A stretch of DNA of 64,000 bases from Chryseolinea serpens (lineage in GTDB: Bacteria > Bacteroidota > Bacteroidia > Cytophagales > Cyclobacteriaceae): assembly GCF_900129725.1 (NCBI RefSeq), contig NZ_FQWQ01000002.1, forward strand, positions 1,302,001 to 1,366,000, in the 5' to 3' direction. The notes beneath the pieces were generated by a model. That model did not search any database. It was not told where the DNA came from and saw only the letters and a program-made list of their open reading frames with translations. The position numbers and the translations under genes were made by a program. This document shows, in pieces, positions 34,916 to 43,613 of the stretch (within the stretch, counting starts at the first letter, position 1; the number at the start of each line of letters is the position of its first letter).

Positions 34916-35803
34916 ATGAAAAAATATGTCATCACCGGATCCCTGGGCCACATCAACAAACCGCTTGTAGCGGGATTGATCCAGGCAAAGAAAGACGTAA
35001 CCGTCATCACCCGCGATGCGGGTAAGGTCAAAGAAATCGAAGCATTAGGGGCGAAAGCGCTGGTGGGCTCTGTGGCCGACCCGGCGTTTGTCACCGCCGC
35101 CTTTCGCGGCGCCGAAGTCGTCTACGCCATGATCCCTCCCATCTGGCAAGCCGACAACTGGCGGCGCGCGCAAGACGAAGTGGGCGACGCGTATGTCGAA
35201 GCCATCAAAGCGAACCGGGTTCCCTTCGTGGTGACGCTTAGCAGCATCGGTGCACATCTCAGCGAAGGATGCGGCCCGGTCAATGCCTTGCACGCGTTCG
35301 AAGAATCGCTGAACCGCATCGACGGCTTGCATGTAAAACATTTACGGCCTGCATCGTTCTACTATAACCTGCTAAACCAGATCGGCATGATCAAAGCAGC
35401 GGGCATCATGGGAAATAACTACGGCGAGCAAAAGATCCCCCTGGTCCATACGAATGATATTGCCGGCATCGCGTTGGAAGAATTGATCCAACTCAACTTC
35501 ACCGGCCACTCCGTGCGTTATATCGTGAGCGATCTACGGACGGGCAACGAGATCGCTCAAGTGTTGGGTGAAGCCGTGGGCAAGAAGTTTCCATGGGTTG
35601 TCTTTTCTGACGAAGATCAATTGAAGGGTCTTTTGCAAGCCGGTGTTCCTTCCAGCCACGCGGTTCCATTTGTAGAGATGGGCAACGCGCTCCGGACGGG
35701 AAAGATGCAGGAGGATCTATTGAAACATCTCCCTGCTTTTGCGCCGACCAAATTGGAGCAATTCGCCAAGGAATTCGCGGGCGCCTTTGCGGCCAGCAAT
35801 TAA
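34916..35803 (+). CDS. NmrA-type NAD(P)-binding oxidoreductase
   Basis: 295 residues, cytoplasmic, Rossmann fold of the atypical short-chain dehydrogenase/NmrA group: opening MKKYVITGSLGHINKPLVAG replaces the classical GxxGxxG, followed by VITRDAGKVKEIEALGAKA and HLRPASFYYNL. Such proteins reduce quinones or sense the NAD(P) redox state. Divergent from the HxlR regulator, as is common for quinone or electrophile-stress genes. Ends in a strong terminator. Confidence 0.85.
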   Translation: MKKYVITGSLGHINKPLVAGLIQAKKDVTVITRDAGKVKEIEALGAKALVGSVADPAFVTAAFRGAEVVYAMIPPIWQADNWRRAQDEVGDAYVEAIKANRVPFVVTLSSIGAHLSEGCGPVNALHAFEESLNRIDGLHVKHLRPASFYYNLLNQIGMIKAAGIMGNNYGEQKIPLVHTNDIAGIALEELIQLNFTGHSVRYIVSDLRTGNEIAQVLGEAVGKKFPWVVFSDEDQLKGLLQAGVPSSHAVPFVEMGNALRTGKMQEDLLKHLPAFAPTKLEQFAKEFAGAFAASN

Positions 35804-35826
35804 TAAGCCGTGCAACCTGCAAACAG

Positions 35827-35870
35827 AACCGCCTTTCTATTCATCGCAAGAAGAAAAGAAAGGCGGTTTT
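35827..35870 (+). terminator. Rho-independent terminator after the NmrA-type gene
   Basis: AACCGCCTTTCT pairs perfectly with AGAAAGGCGGTT (12 bp, 18-base loop), followed by TT. It also separates the convergent sulfatase operon 2, whose last gene ends at 35893. Confidence 0.8.
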
Positions 35871-35892
35871 ATCACTATATCATTTTATTCCC

Positions 35893-37284
35893 TCACTTAC
35901 TTCCCTGGCGTTGCTTTCGTTTTGCAATGTGACTGTCATCAGACGGCATACGCTGCACCAGTGGCGGCGGTGTTTTGCCAAGCTTGTTTGTGGCAGCGTC
36001 CAGCGCCTTCAGCAAACCGGGCACGACGTCGTGTTTTTCCTTTAAAACGTTTTGTTGCTCACCCACGTCGGTCCGCAGATTGAAGAGCAGCGTATCGTGC
36101 GCATTGTCGGCGGTGACGGGTTGGTTTGGGGGGGCCGTTGCGGGGAAAATGATTTTCCAGTCGCCTTTGCGGAATGCTTCGATCTTGCCGTTGTAATAGT
36201 AGATGAACTCGTCGCCCTTGCGTTTGGTCTTGCCCGTGAGCACGGTGGAGATATCTTCACCATCGATTGGATTTTTAAATTTGTAATCCGTAGCTCCCGA
36301 AAGTCTCACGAACGTGGGGAAGATATCGAACATGAGGGCCAGGTCGTTGTTCTCCGTTCCGGGCTGGATCGTTCCCGGCCAATAGAAAATAGCCGGCACA
36401 CGCTGACCGCCTTCAAAGGTGGTGCCCTTTCCATTGCGCAAAGGTTTGGCCGAGCCGCCCTCCACATCGAAGATCAACCAAGGCCCGTTGTCGCTGGTGA
36501 AAACCACGAGCGTGTTGTCCGCCACGCCGGCCGCGTTCAAAGCTTTCACGACCTCTCCTACGCTCCAGTCGATCTCTTCGATCACGTCGCCATACAACCC
36601 GCGCTTCGACTTGCCTTCAAATGCGGGCGAAGCATAGAGGGGCACGTGTGGCATCGAGTGGGCCAGGTAGAGAAAGAAAGGGCCGTTCTTATGTTTGTTG
36701 ATAAACTTGACCGACTCCTCCGTATAGGTTTTGGTGGTATAGTGCTGGTCGACCGAAAAATTCTCCACTGTATTGCCGCGCAGATACACCACACCCTGCA
36801 TGTCGTTGCTGTAGGGGATACCGAAGTATTCATCGAAGCCTTGTTGCAGCGGCAGGTATTCGCGGTGATGCCCCAGGTGCCACTTGCCGATGGCGCCGGT
36901 GGCATAACCCTGTGTCTTCAACGCTTCCGCAAGGGTGACCTCATCCGGCGAAAGGCCTGTAAAACTCTCGGGGAAGAAAACATGATCGATGCCCAATCGC
37001 TTTGGATACCGGCCGGTCAGCAAACCGGCACGCGTAGGACTGCATACCGGCGACGGCGTGTAGAACGAAGTGAACTTGAGCCCACCCGAAGCCAGCTTGT
37101 CGATGTTGGGTGTGCGAATGTCGGTGGCACCATATGGTCCGACGTCGTTGTAGCCCATGTCGTCGCAGAGGATGAAGACGAAGTTTGTTTTTTTTGATTT
37201 TGATTGAGCGCTCGTGCCGATGGCATGGACCAATGACGCCAGCAGCAAAGCAACCATGATTATTTTTTGGGAGCGGGTTTTCAT
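35893..37284 (-). CDS. Sulfatase, Cys-type, last gene of operon 2
   Basis: 463 residues, signal peptide (about 1-27). ILCDDMGYNDVGPYG metal-site phrase, CSPTRAGLLTGRYPKRLG modification site (Cys about residue 80), VFTSDNGPWLIF. Note that the first metal-site stretch has Cys before the Asp pair. The start at 37284 (MKTRSQKIIM) follows the usual signal-peptide pattern; the ORF is open to 37344 but that overlaps the preceding gene. Similar in size and arrangement to the sulfatase at 32700, likely the same subfamily. Confidence 0.92.
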   Translation of the reverse strand: MKTRSQKIIMVALLLASLVHAIGTSAQSKSKKTNFVFILCDDMGYNDVGPYGATDIRTPNIDKLASGGLKFTSFYTPSPVCSPTRAGLLTGRYPKRLGIDHVFFPESFTGLSPDEVTLAEALKTQGYATGAIGKWHLGHHREYLPLQQGFDEYFGIPYSNDMQGVVYLRGNTVENFSVDQHYTTKTYTEESVKFINKHKNGPFFLYLAHSMPHVPLYASPAFEGKSKRGLYGDVIEEIDWSVGEVVKALNAAGVADNTLVVFTSDNGPWLIFDVEGGSAKPLRNGKGTTFEGGQRVPAIFYWPGTIQPGTENNDLALMFDIFPTFVRLSGATDYKFKNPIDGEDISTVLTGKTKRKGDEFIYYYNGKIEAFRKGDWKIIFPATAPPNQPVTADNAHDTLLFNLRTDVGEQQNVLKEKHDVVPGLLKALDAATNKLGKTPPPLVQRMPSDDSHIAKRKQRQGSK

Positions 37285-37306
37285 TTCTTTCGGTGGTTTA
37301 TCAAAG

Positions 37307-38950
37307 CTACAAAGTAAAACGGTCTTCCTGGCCATCAAATTCATTCACAAAAAATCCATTGCTGGGCCAAAGGGGATGCACGAGTTTCTTTTCCCAATCG
37401 GCCAGGGCGCTCTCGAGTTCCTTTACCTTTGCGGGATTCGCCCCGGCCACATTGTTACGTTCGGATTTGTCGGTGGCCAGGTTATATAGCGCCGTGATGT
37501 TGTCGTAACGGTTGATCACGAGTTTCCAATCGCCTTTGCGCACGGCCTTGTTAGCTCCGGCCCGCCAGAACAACGTTTCGTGCGGAACGACTGAATCGGT
37601 TTGCGTGAGGTAAGGAACAAGATTCACGCCGTCGTACTCGCGGCCGGGCGGAAGTTCAGCATGTGCTGCGGCGGCGGACGTAGTGAATATATCCAGCGAC
37701 GAAACCGGCTTGTCGTACACCTTGCCCGCGGGCAAGTGACCCTTCCACCGCACGATGAAAGGAACGTTGATGCCGCCTTCGTAGAGCGACATCTTTCCGC
37801 CTTTCAAGGGTGCATTGTCCGTGGCGCCGGTATAGGTTGCTCCACCATTATCACTGATGAAATATATCAATGTATTTTCTTCCAGCCCCGAGGCTTTCAC
37901 TTTCTTCAGGATCGCACCGATCGCATTGTCCAGGTCTTCGATCATGGCATAATACACGGCTTTCCGACGATCGATCCCTTGCGCTTCCAGTTTGGCTACA
38001 TCATTTTTTGGTGCCTGAAACGGTGTGTGCGGGGCGTTGAAGGGAACGTAGAGGAAAAACGGTTTGTCTTTTTTTTGATCGATGAAGTTTATGGCTTCAC
38101 CAGCGATCTTGTAGGTCAGGTATTCCTTCTCGTCCAGGATCTCATTGTTGCGCCGGATCAATGCATCTCCCTCCCGTCCGAATTCCCACACATGCGAGTC
38201 CATAATGCCGCGGTTGCGCACGTTCACAAAATCGTGATCCGTCGTATCGGCATACCAGGAAAATGCTTCATAAAATCCATAATGATAATCGAAGCCCCGG
38301 TTCAGCGGCTGGAAACTTTCGGCCGCGCCCAGGTGCCACTTTCCAATGATGCCCGTGGCATAGCCATTGTGTTTCAACAAATCGGCCAGCGTGATCTCTT
38401 GCAATGGCAACCCTTGTTTCGCGATGCTTTCGGCTGTCGGTGTCTTTGTCAGATCCGCAAACTCGAGTTGCTGCCGGTCAATGAATGTGTTGGCCAGTGA
38501 GCGCTCCAGGTAGTTGTGTATGTACCGGTTCACAGGCTGCGTCTCATGACCAAAGCGCTGCTGGTAGCGCCCCGTTAAGAGTCCAGCGCGCGACGGACTG
38601 CAAATGGAAGCGGTCACATAACCCTCGGTGAACTTCACTCCCGTTGCCGCCAGGCTGTCGAGGTAAGGTGTCTTCACGGGAGTAGGTCCGTAGAGCGGTA
38701 TGTCCGTTTTCCCCAGGTCGTCGGCCACCAAAATGATGATGTTGGGTGGACGTTCGGCCGTATCGCGAACTACCGGTGCGGATAAAAATTGTTTTTTTTG
38801 TTCGATGCCTTTTTCGTCAAAAACAATATCCCAGTCATGCGACGCATACGGTCTGAGCACGATGGAAAACACGACCGCCAAGGGAACGGCGATGGCAAGA
38901 AAAATGCGGAGTATTTTTTTCCAGCGCGGTGGCGATTGGGTAGCGGTCAT
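37307..38950 (-). CDS. Sulfatase, Cys-type, with N-terminal membrane anchor
   Basis: 547 residues. Unlike its neighbours it starts with a basic segment and an uncleaved-looking helix (ILRIFLAIAVPLAVVFSIVL), so it may be inner-membrane anchored and face the periplasm. A 50-residue linker precedes the catalytic domain: ILVADDLGKTDIPLYG, CSPSRAGLLTGRYQQRFGHE, YFISDNGGATYTGATD. The C-x-P-S-R motif is a valid formylglycine site. It lies in the middle of operon 2 with a 22-bp gap to the next gene. Confidence 0.92.
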   Translation of the reverse strand: MTATQSPPRWKKILRIFLAIAVPLAVVFSIVLRPYASHDWDIVFDEKGIEQKKQFLSAPVVRDTAERPPNIIILVADDLGKTDIPLYGPTPVKTPYLDSLAATGVKFTEGYVTASICSPSRAGLLTGRYQQRFGHETQPVNRYIHNYLERSLANTFIDRQQLEFADLTKTPTAESIAKQGLPLQEITLADLLKHNGYATGIIGKWHLGAAESFQPLNRGFDYHYGFYEAFSWYADTTDHDFVNVRNRGIMDSHVWEFGREGDALIRRNNEILDEKEYLTYKIAGEAINFIDQKKDKPFFLYVPFNAPHTPFQAPKNDVAKLEAQGIDRRKAVYYAMIEDLDNAIGAILKKVKASGLEENTLIYFISDNGGATYTGATDNAPLKGGKMSLYEGGINVPFIVRWKGHLPAGKVYDKPVSSLDIFTTSAAAAHAELPPGREYDGVNLVPYLTQTDSVVPHETLFWRAGANKAVRKGDWKLVINRYDNITALYNLATDKSERNNVAGANPAKVKELESALADWEKKLVHPLWPSNGFFVNEFDGQEDRFTL

Positions 38951-39027
38951 AAGAAAGTATGCAAATAGGTTTTGGGTTACGGATCGCCCGCGGCGCTCCG
39001 CTGTTTCTTCTTAAACGTAATCGGGGT

Positions 39028-40668
39028 TCATGGTGTTTGCAAGGATGCCCACTCCACCACGCCCGCCCGGGTTGCCCAGGCTTGGTACAAGGCAACCAGT
39101 TCGCGAAGCTTATCAGGATTCGATGCCGCCAGGTTTTTCAGCTCGGTGCGGTCGTCTTTCAGGTTGTAGAGCTCCCATTTATTTTCAGGATAGAACGACA
39201 CGATCTTCCAGTCGCCTTTGCGCACGGCGCGGTTGCCCTGGTGTTCCCAGTAAATGGCGTCGTGGCCGGCGTACGGTTTTCCTTCGAAGGCATCCTTTAA
39301 TGACAGGCCCTCTTGCGGTATCAGCCTGGCGCCTTTGTATTCTACCGGGTACTTCACGCCCGCCAAGGCAAGCAGTGTCGGTTGAATATCGATGACATGG
39401 GCTGGCGTATGTTGCAGGGTATTCGGTTGGATCTTGCCCGGCGCATAAACAATGAACGGCGTGCTGATCCCACCTTCATGCTCCCAATGTTTGAAGGCGC
39501 GGAAGGGCGTATTGCTCACGTTCGCCCAATTGTATTCATACGAAACATACGACTCCGGATTGTCGGCCGTTAGCGGCTTCACATAGTCAGCCACCTCTTT
39601 TGTCTGTTTTTTTCCGGGAAACGCATACTCATGACTGGCGCCATTGTCGGAGAGGAAGATCACATAGGTGTTGTCTTCCACGCCCAGGTCTTTTAGTTTT
39701 TGCAGAATGCGTCCCACGTTGTAGTCGATCCGGTCAACCATGGCGGCATACACCGCCATCTTCAGATCCCAAGCCTCCTTTTCGGATTGACGGAGTTGAT
39801 CCCATCCGGGAATGAGCGAGTCGCGTGGCGACAATTTCCATTCCGGCCGCAGCATGCCGGAGGCCAATAATTTTTGATAGCGAGCACTGCGCACGACATC
39901 CCAACCCTGCAGGTATTTGCCCCGGTACTTGGCGATATCTTCCTTTCGGGCCTGAACCGGAAAATGGGGCGCGTTGTAGGCCGTGAACAAAAAGAAAGGT
40001 TTGCCTTCCGTGCGCGTTTCTTCCAGGAAGCCAAGTGCATGATCGGTAAATTCGTCGGTCAGATAAAATCCTTCCGGCTTTTTTTCAGTCGTAAAGTTTT
40101 CCAACTTCTGTACGTTCTTCACAAAGAAGTCCATATCCCCCAATTGAAAGGGATGGGGATAAAATTGATGACTCGTGCCGCCGATCAATGCAAAGTATTT
40201 ATCATAGCCACGTGCGCCGGGCCATTGCTCCGGCGTGTTGCCTACGTGCCACTTACCCGACATGAGCGTGGTGTAACCGGCCGTCTTCAATCCTTCCGCA
40301 ATGGTGATCACATTTCTATTCAGGTAGCCCTGGTAGGTAGGCTTGCCCAGGTTGCCGTTCATGAAACCCACCCCCGCCTGATGCGGGTACACACCTGTCT
40401 GCAACGCCGCACGTGTCGGGCAGCAACGAGAGGTGTTATAGAATTGGGTGAACCGCAATCCTCCGGCGGCGAGTCGGTCCAGGTTGGGCGTAGGAATTTC
40501 CGAACCGTACGCACCAATGTCGGAGAAGCCCATGTCATCCACGAGGATCAAAACAAAGTTGGGCTTGGCTGGTCCTTTACCCTTGGTCTTTGGCGGTGAC
40601 TGTGCCATGACCGGCGCGAGAAGGACAGCGCATAAAACGGCAACGGCCGTAGCAAAACGTATTCTCAT
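39028..40668 (-). CDS. Sulfatase, Cys-type (CCPTR motif)
   Basis: 546 residues with signal peptide (about 1-22). ILVDDMGFSDIGAYG, then CCPTRAALQTGVYPHQAGVG; the second Cys of the pair is the residue in the C-x-P-x-R register that starts CPTRA only if offset, so the modified residue is the first Cys of CCPTR. VIFLSDNGASHEYAF and IFYPENKWELYNL in the second half. Closely parallels the sulfatase at 29086 in operon 1 in length and in the GVGFMNGNLG-type insertion, suggesting a duplicated pair. Confidence 0.92.
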   Translation of the reverse strand: MRIRFATAVAVLCAVLLAPVMAQSPPKTKGKGPAKPNFVLILVDDMGFSDIGAYGSEIPTPNLDRLAAGGLRFTQFYNTSRCCPTRAALQTGVYPHQAGVGFMNGNLGKPTYQGYLNRNVITIAEGLKTAGYTTLMSGKWHVGNTPEQWPGARGYDKYFALIGGTSHQFYPHPFQLGDMDFFVKNVQKLENFTTEKKPEGFYLTDEFTDHALGFLEETRTEGKPFFLFTAYNAPHFPVQARKEDIAKYRGKYLQGWDVVRSARYQKLLASGMLRPEWKLSPRDSLIPGWDQLRQSEKEAWDLKMAVYAAMVDRIDYNVGRILQKLKDLGVEDNTYVIFLSDNGASHEYAFPGKKQTKEVADYVKPLTADNPESYVSYEYNWANVSNTPFRAFKHWEHEGGISTPFIVYAPGKIQPNTLQHTPAHVIDIQPTLLALAGVKYPVEYKGARLIPQEGLSLKDAFEGKPYAGHDAIYWEHQGNRAVRKGDWKIVSFYPENKWELYNLKDDRTELKNLAASNPDKLRELVALYQAWATRAGVVEWASLQTP

Positions 40669-40695
40669 GAGTCGTTTCTCTTTTTTAACAAAGCA

Positions 40696-41175
40696 TCATT
40701 CGGCATAGCTGGAGCGCATCTTCACGCCCCAGCGTCCGTTTTCTTTCGTGAGGATGTACAGCGACTCGTAAACACCTAGCTTGGAACCGTCCGCTTTATA
40801 ACGACTGAACCGTGTGTCCACATGCACCTTGGTGTCGGATGCCTGAACGATGTTCCGGTGATCCCATGCACTGTGATCCCAGCCGCCTTTTTGCAAGGGC
40901 ACAAATACGCTGGCTGAATCGCGAAGTCCCGCGTTCTCCAACACATTCATCTTGCCACTGGCCAGCCGGTGGTGGGGAAATTGGTACGTGGCTTCCCACG
41001 CTTTCAAGTTTTTCGCGTTGAAAGTGTTCATGTAATCGTCCAGCACCTTGTACACCTCGGCCTTCACCTTCGCGTCGATCTCGTGCGATCCGCGTTCGTT
41101 TCCTTCCGTCAGCTTAAAGGCTGTGAGTGCAACGCAGCCGAACAATACAGCCGCAAATAACATATTCCTCCTCAT
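40696..41175 (-). CDS. Secreted NTF2-like protein
   Basis: 159 residues with a signal peptide (about 1-22, ending near TAFKL). The fold is NTF2/SnoaL-like: VYKVLDDYMNTFNAKNLKAWEATYQFPHHRL, then VFVPLQKGGWDHSAW and YILTKENGRWGVKMRSSYA, the usual final strands. Such proteins are often isomerase-like or ligand-binding. Three bases after the sulfatase at 41178, so it is translated as part of operon 2. Role unknown. Confidence 0.7.
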   Translation of the reverse strand: MRRNMLFAAVLFGCVALTAFKLTEGNERGSHEIDAKVKAEVYKVLDDYMNTFNAKNLKAWEATYQFPHHRLASGKMNVLENAGLRDSASVFVPLQKGGWDHSAWDHRNIVQASDTKVHVDTRFSRYKADGSKLGVYESLYILTKENGRWGVKMRSSYAE

Positions 41176-41177
41176 TC

Positions 41178-43478
41178 TTATTTCCCTCCGGTTACAGTAG
41201 CCGTTTCAGGTTGTCTTAATTCGACGGTGACTTTATTCAAGGTGCCACTGAAAGCAAACGGAACTTTGTAAGTATCCGACACGGGCGTGAGATCATCAAA
41301 GCCCACATTCAAGCCTTCATGTCCGAAGATGCTATTGGAGGTTTTATCAATACGCGCCTCCCCTACTTTTGTGCCGTTCACATACAATGTGCCCGTGCCA
41401 CCGGAGTTCCTCGGACCGCCGTCGTACTTGAAATCAAATTTCAACAAGGCTTTACCGGGCGTGATCGCCTTGGCCGACGAGGTGACGTTGAATTTCGTCC
41501 ATCCCAAGTTATAGGTAAAGTTCAGCTTCTGATCCTGCACAAAGAAGCTCGTGCCGTTGTCGCGACCACCGGTGGAGAACAACACACCGTCCGCGCCCTT
41601 CGCAGGGATTTCCACATCCGCCGTAAGGCTAAACGATTTATTTCTCAGGTCAGGAGCCGCCAGTTCCACAATGGTGGACGATCCGGGATAGAACACGATG
41701 ACATTCCGTCCATCGAAGATCGTAGGACCAACAATGGGGGTGGCCAGATCTTTCAAAGGATATACATTGTATTTGTAGGCTTCCTTGTCAAAGAGTTCTT
41801 GCAGTTCTTTCAACTTCTCCGGGAACTTTGCCGCCAGGTCGGTCCGTTCGTTGAAGTCCTCATTGAGGTTATACAATTCCCATTTGTCCTGGTTGAAGTC
41901 CTCGCCGTCTTTGTGCAGGGCGCCGGCCTTCCAGCCGTCTTTATAAATAGAGCGCGATCCCTTCACTTCATAGTGCTGGACGGCGTGCTGCGAAGGAGCC
42001 GCCGCGTTGTTGATGCTATACGCCAGGCTGGTGCCTTCGATCGGTTCTTGTTTATAGCCGTTGATCGACGCGGGCACTTGCGCATGGATCAACTCGAGCG
42101 TGGTCGGCAACACATCGATGACGTGACCATATTGATGACGAACGCCACCCTTTTCTTTAATGCCTTTCGGATAGAAAACGATGAGCGGGTTGCGCGTACC
42201 TCCCTCGGTGTTGGCATCTTGTTTCCAATACCGGAAAGGCGTGTTGGCCGCCATCGCCCAACCCAGTGGATAATTCACTTTGGAGAACTCCGTACCGATC
42301 AGGTCAATGTTCTGAATATTTTTTTGCAACACTTGCTCTTGCGTCAGTGATGGGTCGGTGTTGTTCACCACGCCCACAAACGTTCCTTCCTTGCTGGCGC
42401 CATTGTCGCCCACGGAAACAAAGATGAGTGTGTTGTCGAGCTGACCGGTCTTCTTCAGGTATTTAATGATCCTTCCGATCTCATAGTCCGTTTGCGTGAG
42501 GAACCCTGCGTACACTTCCATGAAGCGTGCATATAATTTCTTCTCGTCCGCGCCAAGCGTGTTCCAGTCTTTGATGCCGGGATTACGCGGTGGAAGTACA
42601 GTGTTCTTCGGCACAACGCCTAACTTGATCTGGTTTGCCAAAACCACCTCGCGGTACTTGTCCCAACCCGCATCAAATTTTCCTTTGTAACGATCAGACC
42701 ATTCCTTGGCGACCTGGTGGGGCGCGTGACCTGCGCCCGGTGCTACATATAAGAAGAACGGCTTATCCGGTGCCGACGATTCTTGTTCCGTAAGATATTG
42801 AATGGCCTTATCGGCTAAGAGCGTGTTAAGATGCTTGCCTTTGGTGTCTTCATATTGACGACGGGTATCCTCCCAAAGCTGCGGGTGAAATTGATCCTGG
42901 CTTCCGCGATAGGGAAAGCCATAAAAATGTTCGAAGCCGCGGCCGGTAGGCCAGCGGTTGAAAGGTCCGGCGGCGGTGAGATCGGCGAGTGGCGTGATGT
43001 GCCATTTACCAAGGGCATAGGTATTGTACCCATTCTCCTTCAGGAGTTCAGCGACAGTAGCTTTCTCAAACGGCATGCGTGCATCGTAACCCGGTGTCCC
43101 TACGGCGTTCTCCGGGAAGAGACCCATGTGCACGGAGTGCGAGTTGCGTCCCGTGAGCAGGGCTGCGCGTGTAGGCGCGCAAATGGCCGTGGTGTGAAAG
43201 TTTGTATAGCGCAGGCCTTGGTTGGCCAATGAATCGAGGGTCGGGGTTTGGACGAGTCCGCCGAATGTGCTGATGGCGCCGTAGCCGATGTCGTCCAGCA
43301 GGATCCATACAATGTTGGGTGCTCCTTCGGGGGCTTTTTTCTTTTCGGGCCACCACTGTTGCGTCTCTGCGAGGGTCTTTCCGATCTTTCCCTGGTAGGG
43401 TTGCTGCGGGTCCGATTGCGCGATCAGCAGCGTGGCGCTGGTGGTGACCATCAGCGCGGTGGCAAGTATATTTTTCAT
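41178..43478 (-). CDS. Large arylsulfatase, Cys-type, with C-terminal beta domain
   Basis: 766 residues, signal peptide (about 1-20). ILLDDIGYGAISTFGG, CAPTRAALLTGRNSHSVHMG (Cys about residue 103), FVSVGDNGASKEG. Long form typical of AtsA-like arylsulfatases, in which a concanavalin-like C-terminal domain (about 570-755) follows: FDGRNVIVFYPGSSTIVEL, ADGVLFSTGGRDNGTSFFV, GTLYVNGTKVGEARI. Related to the next sulfatase upstream (43614), which lacks the C-terminal domain. Confidence 0.93.
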   Translation of the reverse strand: MKNILATALMVTTSATLLIAQSDPQQPYQGKIGKTLAETQQWWPEKKKAPEGAPNIVWILLDDIGYGAISTFGGLVQTPTLDSLANQGLRYTNFHTTAICAPTRAALLTGRNSHSVHMGLFPENAVGTPGYDARMPFEKATVAELLKENGYNTYALGKWHITPLADLTAAGPFNRWPTGRGFEHFYGFPYRGSQDQFHPQLWEDTRRQYEDTKGKHLNTLLADKAIQYLTEQESSAPDKPFFLYVAPGAGHAPHQVAKEWSDRYKGKFDAGWDKYREVVLANQIKLGVVPKNTVLPPRNPGIKDWNTLGADEKKLYARFMEVYAGFLTQTDYEIGRIIKYLKKTGQLDNTLIFVSVGDNGASKEGTFVGVVNNTDPSLTQEQVLQKNIQNIDLIGTEFSKVNYPLGWAMAANTPFRYWKQDANTEGGTRNPLIVFYPKGIKEKGGVRHQYGHVIDVLPTTLELIHAQVPASINGYKQEPIEGTSLAYSINNAAAPSQHAVQHYEVKGSRSIYKDGWKAGALHKDGEDFNQDKWELYNLNEDFNERTDLAAKFPEKLKELQELFDKEAYKYNVYPLKDLATPIVGPTIFDGRNVIVFYPGSSTIVELAAPDLRNKSFSLTADVEIPAKGADGVLFSTGGRDNGTSFFVQDQKLNFTYNLGWTKFNVTSSAKAITPGKALLKFDFKYDGGPRNSGGTGTLYVNGTKVGEARIDKTSNSIFGHEGLNVGFDDLTPVSDTYKVPFAFSGTLNKVTVELRQPETATVTGGK

Positions 43479-43569
43479 GACTATGTTCTTGTTAGAAAAA
43501 ATTAAGATTGTATTTGATTCAGGTCCGAATGGGTCTCACTCACGCGAGGCCATCGGCATGAAATCCACC

Positions 43570-43602
43570 ATGGGCGAAGGAATGGCAATTACCTCCGCCC
43601 AT
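43570..43602 (-). promoter_or_regulatory. Intercistronic hairpin between two sulfatase genes
   Basis: ATGGGCG and CGCCCAT, 7-bp arms with a 19-base loop, in the 135-bp gap between sulfatases. Could stabilise or process the operon mRNA; no T-run follows, so not a standard terminator. Confidence 0.35.
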
Positions 43603-43613
43603 CGGGCACATTG

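Noticed and set aside
34424-35803. HxlR/NmrA pair as regulator of the sulfatase operons
   Set aside because: The regulator is divergent from its own oxidoreductase gene, does not share the TCTATAG element, and families of this pairing act in redox or electrophile response.
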